A stretch of 64,000 nucleotides of DNA from Pacificoceanicola onchidii. GTDB taxonomy: Bacteria; Pseudomonadota; Alphaproteobacteria; Rhodobacterales; Rhodobacteraceae. Below, in pieces: positions 52,256 to 61,742 of the stretch; position 1 is the first letter of the stretch, and the number at the start of each line of letters is the position of its first letter. The notes beneath the pieces are model-generated. The model did not search any database. It was not told the DNA's origin and saw only the letters and a program-made list of their open reading frames with translations. Location of the stretch: the NCBI RefSeq assembly GCF_004804335.1, contig NZ_SRXY01000002.1, positions 197,306 to 261,305 of the forward strand, in the 5' to 3' direction. The translations under genes and the position numbers were made by a program.

Positions 52256-52758
52256 TTACGACAGGACGTGGTACCGACTTGGATTGAGTTATTCTCCTCG
52301 GTCAGGAATTTCTTCCCGTCGTCCGGGTGCCCTTTGTTGCGCAGATGCCAAGTCACCTGCCGAACACCGAAGAACTCAGCCTATTGAAGACTGTCGAGCA
52401 AAGAGCGCGCATCTGGCTCGTTCTCGATAGCTTGCGTGCCTGTCCGCCCTGCCTAAATCGACCTTTAGAGCCAGTGAACGCCGCCAAAGCCAAAATTTAC
52501 TGTGCCAAATCTAGTGAAAATCTGCGTCAAAGCCGACAGCGCGCCACAGCCACGCACAAAACTCGCAAATTTCTGCTTGTTTTAAATGGTGCCCGGGGGC
52601 GGGATTCAACTAACACTATTTATCAATGTCTTAGCTGAAAGTGGGACAGCGTAGAACAGCATTTTCGGGCCTCAAGTGTCCCACTCCTGACCCGATGTGC
52701 CATGGGGAAGTTGCGACAGGGTTGGGATGTGCTCGGCCTAGGCTGACAGACCTTGGCA
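52256..52758. other. Junction between host chromosome and island, no gene recognised
   Basis: About 500 bases without a convincing gene; an open frame at 52327-52638 (103 codons) has no recognisable motif. Base composition drops through this stretch. It contains the tRNA-3'-end-like sequence at 52587-52606. Confidence 0.5.
52587..52606 (-). other. Candidate attachment-site remnant resembling a tRNA 3' end
   Basis: On the minus strand this reads AATCCCGCCCCCGGGCACCA: the end of a T-arm, a 7-base acceptor strand and discriminator plus CCA. The sequence that should form the rest of the tRNA (to the right) does not fold as one, so it is a duplicated 3' tip, as left by tRNA-targeting integrases. 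It lies exactly where composition changes. Confidence 0.45.
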
Positions 52759-55218
52759 TCACACCTTGATGGCTGCGGCAACAGGAACCTTCGCTTGCAC
52801 CTCTGCATAGAGGTCAACGTCGGCCTCATCGGCATCAATCTCGACCACCAATGAGAACCGCGCGACGCACCGCTCTGGGTCTACGTTGCGGTTCTCTTTC
52901 CACCAACCGCCCACGGGATAGACAGCAATAACACCCCGTTGTGCCAAGTCACTTGCCGCAATGGTCAGTGTATCAATGTGCATCGAACCCACGCTGCGGC
53001 GGTTGTAGCCAAAGTCCCATTCGCCGCTGTCCGGCCCATTGTCGTCCTGGAAGTCATCGACGGCAGTTCGACCAACGCGACGAGTGAATTCATTAACATC
53101 CTCATCCGCACCCTTCAGGGCGAAGCGGAGCCCGTGAGAGGCGTATCGGTTCTTTCGGCCACGTGCGACTTCGGACGGATTTGGTTCAATGAATGTGCTA
53201 AGGGCGATGCGTAACGTAACATCTTGCCCGATCATCCCACGGAGAACCTCCGTCGGCCAGGGCAACTCGAATAGCCGCATCTCATTCAGCTTTCGACCTG
53301 ACCCCTTGTTCTCATAGGGTCGGATGTGGTCTTCGGCGATCAGGGTGACCGCGCTACTTGCGCTCTTCAGCGCCCGGTCCATGTTCGGCTGTCCGTAGCC
53401 ATATCGCGTAAACATGACATCATAAGCACCCTTCTTGTTCCGGTCCGCAGGGGCAATATGAGACCACATCTGGTCCGTCCACCTCGCTGATCCAACATAC
53501 AAGGCACGGATCGTTTCCGGCCAAAGGTTGGGATAAGCAGATCGCAGAATTGCGATATCACGGGCTGCAAGAGCAGTCGCGGCACTTGTATCAGCAATGT
53601 GTGTGAAGGAGCGGGCTGGATAGTTCCGGCTGGTTGTCACCAGCATAAGATCAGAATGCTGGTTCGGCGTTGTGGAATACCCGTCATTGAACCAGTTGCC
53701 CCCTTCCAGCACGATGTCCGGCTTGATCGGCCAGGTCTTGGTCCAACTGGCCGTGCGCGACATTGGGGCAAGGTCGCCAAGCACAGCCAGTGTGGAGCCG
53801 TGGGTAGGCCCGCCAACATCATTCATTTCTGTCATCGCACCCACGGCAATCGTATTCCATGCTTGGGCAGGAGACTCGATCTCGGCTTCGTCAATGTCAT
53901 CGCATTTTGCGAGGTAATCGATTGTTCCGTCATGTTGTGGGGATAGGTTGCCCGCAGACACCACCATGAGTCTCTGTTGCTTCACATCACCTGATCGACC
54001 AACCGCAAGCTGATCCAATTCGGTTGACCACGACGTAGGTGCACCACTGTGCGGCGTGTCATCCTCAGTGGTCGTCGCCAGCGCAAACGTTCGCAAACGA
54101 TCAGGCTCAACCTCCACAGCGTTGATCGCCTTCTGGGTCCGGTCGCCCAGAAGATGGTGTGGATTCTGCCCGGCGTCGGGGATCACCTTCGATGACTCGA
54201 GACGATGTGGGACGTGGATCGCCACGGTGCTCTGAAGATGTGATCTTAGGTCACCAAACAAGGCGATACCTGCCATCCTCGACCCATGACCGTCCAAGTC
54301 TTCCAGGTCCCAACCAGGAACGGCAGCATGACGATCAGCCGCATCCAGTGCTGGCTGGATCAGCGGATGAGCAAGTGTGATACCCGTGTCGAGGAGAGTG
54401 ACATAGGACGCGACCTGTCCGGTATCAGGTTCATAATGGGTTCGGCTAAGCACATCTTGAACCCACTCGGCCTGCTCTTCGGCTTCCAACCCTTCAACGA
54501 AATCGATTGGCACTCCTGGTGGGGACACGGCACGGACGGAGCCAGTTCCAACGGTGGTTGTGGCCATTTGATCCGTGGTTCCTTCGACCAGAACAACCGT
54601 GTCTTCAGGAAACTCCAGACGGTCAGGATATACGGTCATCCCCTGATGCACAGCCGTGGCCACGAAATCATCGACCTCGGTGGGCTCCAACCACACTTCC
54701 CACGCGATGGGGTCGGCGGACTGTGGAAAAGGCTTTTTGGGGTGTCGCCACAAATCCCGCAGTTCGATCTCAGCAAACATACCGACACTGTTTGCAAGAT
54801 CAGCGTTGTAGGGATTCCTAACCCCATTCTTGTTTGGTGGCCGAAGCTCACCCGCAAACTGGTTCAGCTTTCCTTTGAGGTTCTCAAGCCCACCACTTGC
54901 ACGATTTGCCTTGACGATGGCACGTCCTGCAATCTGTTGGTCGATGTCAGCATCCTGAGTGGAAAGTAGAGATAATCCGCTCACATTGAACTTGTCTGCA
55001 ATCAGCGGCTCACCAGGACGGCCCTCGACAGCAAGGTAGGTTGATTTCGCAGTTTCAACGACCGGAATAGCGTCCAGTGCTGTCACCAACCGTTGCGCAT
55101 GAGCTTGGCGATTCTGGACTAGGGATGGCCTAGGACTTCCACCACCGCTCCGACCTTTGAACTCTTTAACTGAGGAGACACCGTTAAGAACGAAGTGAGG
55201 AAGAGTCCGGTCCGCCAT
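52759..55218 (-). CDS. ietS: Subtilisin-like serine protease (IetS type)
   Basis: 819 residues, no signal peptide. The N-terminal 260 residues are family-specific; the S8 catalytic triad follows as D277 (TLLDTGITLAHP), H311 (LDGHGSRMAG) and S545 (IADTSAATALAA). The C-terminal 200 residues are beta-rich. Together with the AAA+ ATPase gene it overlaps by 35 bases, it forms the two-gene unit known as ietAS from an Agrobacterium Ti plasmid (plasmid stability and incompatibility) and later reported to give phage resistance. The protease is probably the effector, gated by the ATPase. Confidence 0.8.
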   Translation of the reverse strand: MADRTLPHFVLNGVSSVKEFKGRSGGGSPRPSLVQNRQAHAQRLVTALDAIPVVETAKSTYLAVEGRPGEPLIADKFNVSGLSLLSTQDADIDQQIAGRAIVKANRASGGLENLKGKLNQFAGELRPPNKNGVRNPYNADLANSVGMFAEIELRDLWRHPKKPFPQSADPIAWEVWLEPTEVDDFVATAVHQGMTVYPDRLEFPEDTVVLVEGTTDQMATTTVGTGSVRAVSPPGVPIDFVEGLEAEEQAEWVQDVLSRTHYEPDTGQVASYVTLLDTGITLAHPLIQPALDAADRHAAVPGWDLEDLDGHGSRMAGIALFGDLRSHLQSTVAIHVPHRLESSKVIPDAGQNPHHLLGDRTQKAINAVEVEPDRLRTFALATTTEDDTPHSGAPTSWSTELDQLAVGRSGDVKQQRLMVVSAGNLSPQHDGTIDYLAKCDDIDEAEIESPAQAWNTIAVGAMTEMNDVGGPTHGSTLAVLGDLAPMSRTASWTKTWPIKPDIVLEGGNWFNDGYSTTPNQHSDLMLVTTSRNYPARSFTHIADTSAATALAARDIAILRSAYPNLWPETIRALYVGSARWTDQMWSHIAPADRNKKGAYDVMFTRYGYGQPNMDRALKSASSAVTLIAEDHIRPYENKGSGRKLNEMRLFELPWPTEVLRGMIGQDVTLRIALSTFIEPNPSEVARGRKNRYASHGLRFALKGADEDVNEFTRRVGRTAVDDFQDDNGPDSGEWDFGYNRRSVGSMHIDTLTIAASDLAQRGVIAVYPVGGWWKENRNVDPERCVARFSLVVEIDADEADVDLYAEVQAKVPVAAAIKV

Positions 55219-56200
55219 TGTTTACACCCAACGCCTGTAAGTCACGTCGGCGACCAATTGAACGGAGAAGGTCATCCGACGATATGCTCGTTTTCGAGTC
55301 TAATACGGCTCGTCGCGCTGCATCCATTGCGGCCTGAATAACATCAGAGGATGAAAGACCATGAGCCTGCTCAACCACATCGTCCCAGATTACTTCTGAC
55401 AAATCAAACCCGATCAGGCGTCGGGACATCGCCTTCTGCATCGCATCTGCCGTTGGCAGATCATACATGAGCACAAGGTCGAACCGCCGAAGGATCGCTT
55501 TGTCCAGGATGCGTGGCAGGTTGGTTGTTGCTATGATCAGCGACGGACCTGTGTCCTCTTCCATGAACTGGAGGAACGAGTTCAAGGTGCGGCGGGCCTC
55601 ACCAACGTCGTTGTCCCCATCCCTGGCTGCCGCCAGGGCATCGATTTCATCGAACAGGTAGACGCCACGTTGAGTGCGGACAGCCTCGAATATCGCATTT
55701 AACTTGGATGCGGTTTCACCCATGAACTTTGAGATCAGGCCGTGGAGTAGCACGGAATACAGTGGAAGCTTCAATTCGCCCGCCAGTGCTGACGCACTCA
55801 TGGTCTTTCCTGTGCCAGGTGGGCCAGCAAGAAGAACACGCTGCCGAGGAGACAGCCCGTGCTTCTCAAGCATGTCACGCTTACGGAACTCTGTGACCAA
55901 CTGGTCAAGCTCGGACGACACTGTCTCAGGCAGAATGAGGTCATTGAGCCGCGTCTCTGGGTAAGCAGTGCCAATGATGGCACCAAGTTCTCCGCGAGGC
56001 TTCGCAATCAGGGTTGGAGACGTTGACGCAGGTTTCGGCTTCTGACCAGCTTCGACCCATTGACGAAGTTGTTCGGCCAGTCGCGTATGCCCCTTCTGCT
56101 CTTCCGATGACGCGAGCTGAAGCGCGAGATCGAAGAATCGTTCTTCGTTCCCCTCCACGTGACTCTTTAAGAGTCCAATGAGTTGCTTGGCGGTGGCCAC
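55184..56200 (-). CDS. ietA: AAA+ ATPase (IetA type)
   Basis: 338 residues. N-terminal helical region (to about 85), then an AAA+ module of the CDC48/spastin style: Walker A GPPGTGKT near 126, Walker B GVYLFDEIDAL near 180, sensor IIATTNLPRILD and arginine finger ILRRFD. The small C-terminal lid includes SSSDVIQAAMDAARRAV. In ietAS-type cassettes this ATPase partners the subtilase encoded immediately downstream. Likely keeps the protease inactive or unfolds its targets; not shown. Confidence 0.82.
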   Translation of the reverse strand: MATAKQLIGLLKSHVEGNEERFFDLALQLASSEEQKGHTRLAEQLRQWVEAGQKPKPASTSPTLIAKPRGELGAIIGTAYPETRLNDLILPETVSSELDQLVTEFRKRDMLEKHGLSPRQRVLLAGPPGTGKTMSASALAGELKLPLYSVLLHGLISKFMGETASKLNAIFEAVRTQRGVYLFDEIDALAAARDGDNDVGEARRTLNSFLQFMEEDTGPSLIIATTNLPRILDKAILRRFDLVLMYDLPTADAMQKAMSRRLIGFDLSEVIWDDVVEQAHGLSSSDVIQAAMDAARRAVLDSKTSISSDDLLRSIGRRRDLQALGVNNGGPDSSSLRS

Positions 56201-56312
56201 GACTATCGTCTCCCTGTTGTCAAGAGTTTACACTGTTTGACTGGGATTGCGACCGCGACGTGACGCCACCGGAACGTCTGTTTGCGACTGTTGCATGGCC
56301 TGACTGGCGCGA

Positions 56313-56714
56313 TCAGGGCAGGCCCTCTGTGGAATAGATTTGCAGGAACGTTGCAAAGTTGAACAACCGTTCCTCTGACCTGACTTCACCAGTCTCCTGT
56401 TCCATCATTTCACTGGCGCGGGCATACACATCTTTCAGTTGGGCCAAACGCCCACCGACGCCTGGTGATCCTTCATTCTCTTTGTATGCAGCCTTCACAT
56501 ACGGCCAGAGCTTAATCTCATAGATAAGGTCCGCCATGGTCATGGGATGATCGGATTGATGCCATGCTACCATCGGAAGCCTGCGCATGAACTTCAAAAG
56601 GTCTTCGTCACCAACACGATCAAGAAAGGCCATCGTGCCAGTGGGGTCCACCATAGCGTTTGCGAAGGCGTGTTCGCTGTCGCCGAGAACCAAAATGTCT
56701 TGCTGTTGTGTCAT
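56313..56714 (-). CDS. Hypothetical protein
   Basis: 133 residues, soluble, acidic and helical (DRVGDEDLLKFMRRLPMVAW, then MADLIYEIKLWPYVKAAY). No family recognised and no signal peptide. It is 112 bases upstream of the ATPase gene on the same strand, so it could belong to that cassette, but similar small genes are common in islands. Confidence 0.5.
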   Translation of the reverse strand: MTQQQDILVLGDSEHAFANAMVDPTGTMAFLDRVGDEDLLKFMRRLPMVAWHQSDHPMTMADLIYEIKLWPYVKAAYKENEGSPGVGGRLAQLKDVYARASEMMEQETGEVRSEERLFNFATFLQIYSTEGLP

Positions 56715-56771
56715 TATTTCCCCTTCTGCTCTGTTTGTATGAGTATTTAGGGAAGACGGCAGACAAGTCCG

Positions 56772-57347
56772 TCAGGTTTGTTTGACCTCTGAGAGATACC
56801 GATAGACCGATGATCTGGCGATGCCCAACTGCCGGGCTATCGACGATGGACCCAGACCAGTGTCTGCAAGCTCCTTAACCTGGCTCCCATCGATTGTGGC
56901 CGGACGACCTTTGAAGGGGCTGTCGTCACCCTTAGCCAATGCTGCATCTATCCCCTCTCGTTGACGCTCAGCGCGGATGCTGGCCTCAAACTCACCAAAC
57001 GCACCGAGGAGCGTGAAGAACAATCGACCCGTTGGACTGGAAGTATCGATAGGCTGGTCCAGCACCTTCAGATTGACGCCCTTGTCCTCAAGTATGTCAG
57101 CGATCCGTAGCAGGTCACGTGTGGACCGGGCAAGTCGGTCTAGGCGGGTAACTAATACAGTGTCACCCTTCCTGATACCACGAGTGAGCATATCTTCGAG
57201 GGCATCGCGCCCATCGCGACTGCGACCCGATACCTTCTCCATGTAAAGGTGTTCGGTCTTCACACCCGCACGTGTCAACGCTGCCTGCTGGATATCGAGT
57301 TGCTGATGACGTGCACTGACCCTCGCGTAACCGATTAGCTCTCCCAA
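56772..57347 (-). CDS. Serine recombinase, resolvase/invertase family
   Basis: 191 residues. N-terminal catalytic domain with the nucleophilic serine in IGYARVSARHQQL, arginines in VTRLDRLARSTRDLL, and the long helix GAFGEFEASIRAERQREGI, then a C-terminal helix-turn-helix (LGPSSIARQLGIARSSVYRY). Probably resolves dimers or inverts DNA. The TTG at 57347 has AGGAGG six bases upstream and starts right before the conserved YARVS; longer in-frame versions add an atypical leader. Confidence 0.85.
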   Translation of the reverse strand: MGELIGYARVSARHQQLDIQQAALTRAGVKTEHLYMEKVSGRSRDGRDALEDMLTRGIRKGDTVLVTRLDRLARSTRDLLRIADILEDKGVNLKVLDQPIDTSSPTGRLFFTLLGAFGEFEASIRAERQREGIDAALAKGDDSPFKGRPATIDGSQVKELADTGLGPSSIARQLGIARSSVYRYLSEVKQT

Positions 57348-57571
57348 ACCTAACCTCCTGTCCTGTTTGACTGTCCCACAAACCAATACTGTCCGATAAG
57401 TGATTCTGGAAGTCTAATAGGACATCATTTGGATCATTTCCCATGTAGCGCCGGAGTAGACACAAATCGGACATCTTGGTTGGCACATCAGGGGCCAATG
57501 TGCCTCCGACAGGGGGGGCGGGGGGACATCCTTAATAGATACTATTAGTCCTGTTGTTCTGATCCCCCTAC

Positions 57572-60520
57572 CTAATTGAAATTCTCATCTGAAAGGACAA
57601 ACTGGTAACGGGGCGTCCCACCTTGGGGAACAGATTGGCCCCCAAGACCATCCAAATCTCGATAGAGACCAGATTTCATCACAACGACATGCGCGTCATC
57701 TCGCTGTCCACTCGTGTATCTGAAACCGAGGTTTCGGCCCAAACTCTGATGAATCTGATCTCGGTAGGCGACAACGTGAGGGTTGGGAATGTTGAATGCC
57801 ATGCCTAAGGCGCAGAGTTCCGCAAATTGGCTTGGCGCGGGATAGAGAAGGATGGAGGCAATTTTCTTGCCAACCAAGTCATTCCTGCCTCGCGCACCTT
57901 CATGTGCCGCGACCTTACCCTGCCATCTCTTGTCCCCTGGGTTGAGCTTATTTGAAATGACAAACTCGAAACCTGCTGCCAACAGGCTTTCAGCGAGATC
58001 GATTACCGACTCCTTTTCGCCCCTGGGATTTCGTGCCCTACTGTCAAAAACAAGAGGCACAGAATCGCGGTGCAAATGGGGGGTATGTGTCATGTTGATG
58101 ACTCGGAAAACCTTTTCCTCATTCGGCCCTCGTTTCTGATTCATTCCTGAAACCACAAGACGCGGCAGGTCTTCGGTGGTGAGCACCACGACGGGGCATC
58201 CCATAGACGAAAACCACCTTTGCGGCTTGCAGTAGTATTCACAACCATCGACCTGTGTCACGTAGACGTTCTTTTCGTCAGTGCCATTGCCGAACGGGAA
58301 CAGACTCGCATCAACGGTGATCTTGTCTTTCTTCAACCTGATCCTTTGCCGGATGATCTGGTCACACGTATCAAAGTCGAATTTCGTATCCGGTTCTGCA
58401 TTTGCCGCTATTATGGTTTCAAAGGCGGCAACCCTTGTCTGCAACGGAACTTCGTCCCAACGTTTTCCGCTGATCGATTTGCACTTCTTTCGTGCTTTGT
58501 CTGAGAGCTTCACCTGCCACGCCGGAAGAACTGAAACCAAGTCATCAACCGAGACTTCGTCATAGATCACACGACGGAAACTCATCTGATCAGCACATGC
58601 TTGCAGCTTCTGTGGGTCGAGGTCAGACGGACAGTCGGGATGAAGGAAGGCACGTGTGAAGATGGCATGTGGCCAAACTTTCAGCAGCCCGTGGACCAGA
58701 AAAACTACCGCGTTTGGCTGAAAGATCGTGGCCCCGTTTTCTGTGCGCCAAAGGTCGTCACGCAGTCTTTCCATTTCTGAAAAAACTTCCGGCTGTTGTT
58801 TCTTGATGAAATGCAACAGTGAGAGTTCGCCAGCTGATCCAGCATCCGCTCGGCTGTATTGCTTGGACGTTCCCGTTGCGTTCAGCGCCTGAGCATAGAG
58901 ACTGGAGAAGGATGGCAATGAGATGGCATGATTGGTTGGATGCAGTGAATGAAACTCGCTCAGTTTCTCAGAGAGTTGTGCCTCGCTTCGTGCCGAAAAC
59001 CCAGTGAAGCCACGTGACGGATTAGACAGCGACATGGCTGGAGCCGCCACTCCAAACAGATGAACATCGTCGTCCATCCACAGGTCATAGAATGACTCCA
59101 TCAAAGAATACGTCTTGCCCAAACCTTCGGGCCCCTGGATCAGCGTTGGCCCTGGTTGGGTAGCAGCATGATGGAACACGGAAGCTGCTTTGCCTCTCGC
59201 AGAGGACGTGTCGATTGCGCCAAAGAGAGGTTGGCCCATCTTGGGCAGTCGGGTGACGCTTCTTGTATTCGTTGGGGTGGTTGCCGCAACTGAGGGAAGC
59301 AACTCCAACGTTTGATCGAGGGTCAGATTGTTCGGAAGAAAGGCAGGCTTCGGGGATGCGCCACGACCAGCAGCCAACAACCGTCGGTAGTCGCCGCGAA
59401 CAATGGTAGATGGATGCACATCTGACGCATCGTTCTTGAAGAAAACGATATTGTGTTCGCCATCGAACCTCAGATCGACGGGTTTTGGGTAGTCGCACCA
59501 ACCGTAATTCTTCAAGTAGCTTTGCAACTCAGCCAGAACCTGCTTGGCATTCACTGACTGAACACGATTGGCACTCGGCATCCTGGTTAACGTTCGAGCC
59601 ACAGCAGAAAAGCCCTTGATTTTGTCCGCGTCGAACAAGGCAGGAGCACCCAATGGAGCCAATGTTCTGTTGGCCAATCGTTCTTGAAGAACGACCTGCC
59701 CTACCTGATCGCCTACAGAAAACCCTTGAAGCTTTGATGGCTTGATCAGAGTGCGAACACCCCATGGGCTCCGGCGTTTCTGAATGTAGCTGCTCAGCTT
59801 CGGGTCAAATTTGGCTTGAGTGTTCAACTGCGCCTGGATGATACCCGCTGCTTCCAGCCAAACCAGACGATGCAACTCGGCCAAGGCGGCACCTGAAACA
59901 TCCTTCTTCCATAGGGCGCGATACCTTCTCTGGTGTGGAAGAAGTCCTTTCGACAAATGCCTGATGTCGAAAACAATATGGATATGTAGGCTTTTGTTCC
60001 CACTGAATATCACTGAGTATCCACGGTAGTCAGCATACTTTGACAGAGCGGCGTGAACTTTGGAAAAAGCGCAGATATCCGGTTTCCCCGCAAACCAGTC
60101 AAGCTGCATCTCAAGTTCGCCAATAGTCGTGGAGTCCACCTCGAAGGTCAGAACCAACCAGCCGCCGTTCACAATCCTCTGGCTGGGTGGAGTGCCACCT
60201 GAGTGCTTGCCTGGAACACGTTTGTTTGGGTCGTATTCTCCCTTCGCCAGTGGGTTGGTGAACAGAACCGCATCTGAAAAGAATGCAGGCCAGTCAAGTT
60301 CCATTTCTCCGATCCGGTGTTCCTGGATCATCTCATCGAGATCAAAATCGAGGAAGGAGCCACCCTCACGGCGGAAGAGATGTGGGAAAGCCGCCGCATT
60401 ACTCTTCAGCCCTCTGGCGATCCATTTGAGACCCAGATCATTTTGTTCCCGAACCCTCGCACGGCGGAGTTGCGATTTATGCGCTTCGGAGATTTTCAGA
60501 TCGTCGATTGACCGCATCAT
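57572..60520 (-). CDS. Large primase-helicase-like protein of the island
   Basis: 982 residues. The N-terminal third looks like an archaeo-eukaryotic-type primase: GGWLVLTFEVDS followed by FSGNKSLHIHIVFD near 172 (the S-G-x-K-x-L-H block). After a variable middle, residues about 460-940 look like a helicase: Walker A GPEGLGKT near 463, Walker B VIYDEVSVDD near 652 and a motif VI-like HQSLGRNLGFRY near 924. The spacing between A and B is unusually long. I start at the ATG at 60520, with AGGAG seven bases upstream; an open frame extends further but without such a site. Likely replication initiator of the element. Confidence 0.65.
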   Translation of the reverse strand: MMRSIDDLKISEAHKSQLRRARVREQNDLGLKWIARGLKSNAAAFPHLFRREGGSFLDFDLDEMIQEHRIGEMELDWPAFFSDAVLFTNPLAKGEYDPNKRVPGKHSGGTPPSQRIVNGGWLVLTFEVDSTTIGELEMQLDWFAGKPDICAFSKVHAALSKYADYRGYSVIFSGNKSLHIHIVFDIRHLSKGLLPHQRRYRALWKKDVSGAALAELHRLVWLEAAGIIQAQLNTQAKFDPKLSSYIQKRRSPWGVRTLIKPSKLQGFSVGDQVGQVVLQERLANRTLAPLGAPALFDADKIKGFSAVARTLTRMPSANRVQSVNAKQVLAELQSYLKNYGWCDYPKPVDLRFDGEHNIVFFKNDASDVHPSTIVRGDYRRLLAAGRGASPKPAFLPNNLTLDQTLELLPSVAATTPTNTRSVTRLPKMGQPLFGAIDTSSARGKAASVFHHAATQPGPTLIQGPEGLGKTYSLMESFYDLWMDDDVHLFGVAAPAMSLSNPSRGFTGFSARSEAQLSEKLSEFHSLHPTNHAISLPSFSSLYAQALNATGTSKQYSRADAGSAGELSLLHFIKKQQPEVFSEMERLRDDLWRTENGATIFQPNAVVFLVHGLLKVWPHAIFTRAFLHPDCPSDLDPQKLQACADQMSFRRVIYDEVSVDDLVSVLPAWQVKLSDKARKKCKSISGKRWDEVPLQTRVAAFETIIAANAEPDTKFDFDTCDQIIRQRIRLKKDKITVDASLFPFGNGTDEKNVYVTQVDGCEYYCKPQRWFSSMGCPVVVLTTEDLPRLVVSGMNQKRGPNEEKVFRVINMTHTPHLHRDSVPLVFDSRARNPRGEKESVIDLAESLLAAGFEFVISNKLNPGDKRWQGKVAAHEGARGRNDLVGKKIASILLYPAPSQFAELCALGMAFNIPNPHVVAYRDQIHQSLGRNLGFRYTSGQRDDAHVVVMKSGLYRDLDGLGGQSVPQGGTPRYQFVLSDENFN

Positions 60521-60617
60521 GGCTTGGCTCCTTTCTTTACATCGAAGGTATTTACGGAATTGGGCTGACTCGTCTGACAGTGGCCGAGGACGATACGGAT
60601 GGTTTCCTGAACAGATT

Positions 60618-61730
60618 TCATAAGTCTGTCTCTCGGTCATTTTTTTCAGGATTTTTGTTAGCCTGAGCGGGACGCGGATTGATCTTCTCGACAGCATTCA
60701 CCGCACGAGTTTTTTGTTCAGCCGAGCGCGTATAGCGGATGACCTCTTTAGATGTCCGGTGCCCCGTGATCGCCATGATTTCCTGTTCGGTGCAGCCATT
60801 TTCGGCCAGCACGACACTGGCTGTTTTGCGAAGGCCGTGGGCCGATAGTCCTTTCAGACCCGCCTCATCACACCAGTCACGAAATCGATTCCCGAAGCTT
60901 TCTGCGGTCATTGGCCTCCCACGGGCACCGACAATATAAGTCGGACCATTGGTCGGGGTGACATCGATGATTGCCCTAAGTTCTGGAACAATCGGAACCC
61001 ATAAGCTCACCCTTTTCTGCTTGTTGTTTCGGTTCTTGAATTGAACAAACTCAAGCCCTTCACGACCGTGATATGTCTTCTCCAAACCTGGACCGAGAAG
61101 CACGAGATCACTCCGCCTCTGGCCAGTGCACAGGGCCAAGGAGAGCGCAAGTCGTGCCATGCTGCCAATTGGATGGCGCTTCTCAAACTTTGCGACATCA
61201 TCAAACGTCCAAGGAGGAAAGCCATCTTCCGAGCCAGTGAGCATCGGCACCCTCATCGCCGGATTGTCGTCGCAGTAGCCGTATTCCACGGCGAACTTGA
61301 AGACTTGCCGAAGCGCCTTGATCATGCCGTTGGCCGCTTCCGGTCGGTCCGCCATGACATCCCTGCGATGCAACAGGTGGCGCGTTTGCAGAGATGCGAA
61401 GGGCTTGTCACCGTCATTTATGTTGCAGCAGAACCGATCCAAAATCTGTCGCCGCACGTGACGAGTGCGTGGGGCCAGCGTCGTGAAAGCGGCACATCGG
61501 TAATAGTGCTCGATCAGTTCACGCATCGAACCATTCTTCGTGGTGCTCAGCTTTGCTTGACCCTGCTCTTTGGGGACATGGCCTGCCATCGCAAGTTGAT
61601 AATCCACGAGAAACTCTGGTGACCCAACGGGGCCGCGCAACCGGAACTTCTTGCCGTGACGCCGATAGTAAAGGCGTTCGTTGCCGTTTCGATCTCGGTC
61701 CTTGGTGACATAGGGAAGTGAAATGCTCAT
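60618..61730 (-). CDS. Tyrosine integrase of the island
   Basis: 370 residues. N-terminal arm-binding and core-binding regions, then the catalytic domain with the first Arg in CTGQRRSDLV near 213, H-x-L-R in SAHGLRKTASVVL, GHRTSKEV and the nucleophilic Tyr in VIRYTRSAEQ. Intact family length. The next genes upstream are an excisionase-like gene (13 bases away) and an unknown. The likely att remnant is 8 kb to the left, so the integrase is internal to the element as the window shows it. Confidence 0.9.
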   Translation of the reverse strand: MSISLPYVTKDRDRNGNERLYYRRHGKKFRLRGPVGSPEFLVDYQLAMAGHVPKEQGQAKLSTTKNGSMRELIEHYYRCAAFTTLAPRTRHVRRQILDRFCCNINDGDKPFASLQTRHLLHRRDVMADRPEAANGMIKALRQVFKFAVEYGYCDDNPAMRVPMLTGSEDGFPPWTFDDVAKFEKRHPIGSMARLALSLALCTGQRRSDLVLLGPGLEKTYHGREGLEFVQFKNRNNKQKRVSLWVPIVPELRAIIDVTPTNGPTYIVGARGRPMTAESFGNRFRDWCDEAGLKGLSAHGLRKTASVVLAENGCTEQEIMAITGHRTSKEVIRYTRSAEQKTRAVNAVEKINPRPAQANKNPEKNDRETDL

Positions 61731-61742
61731 ACGACCATCCCC

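Noticed and set aside
52327-52638. A 103-codon plus-strand open frame after torT
   Set aside because: No motif, and it runs across the candidate attachment tip and the composition boundary; probably not a gene.
57511-57526. G-rich tract (GGGGGGGCGGGGGGA) upstream of the recombinase as a phase-variable repeat
   Set aside because: It lies outside coding sequence and is interrupted by a C; one sequence gives no evidence of length variation.
57533-57547. TAATAGATACTATTA as the resolvase recombination site
   Set aside because: Imperfect A/T-rich palindrome, single copy, no second subsite or inverted repeat arrangement seen.
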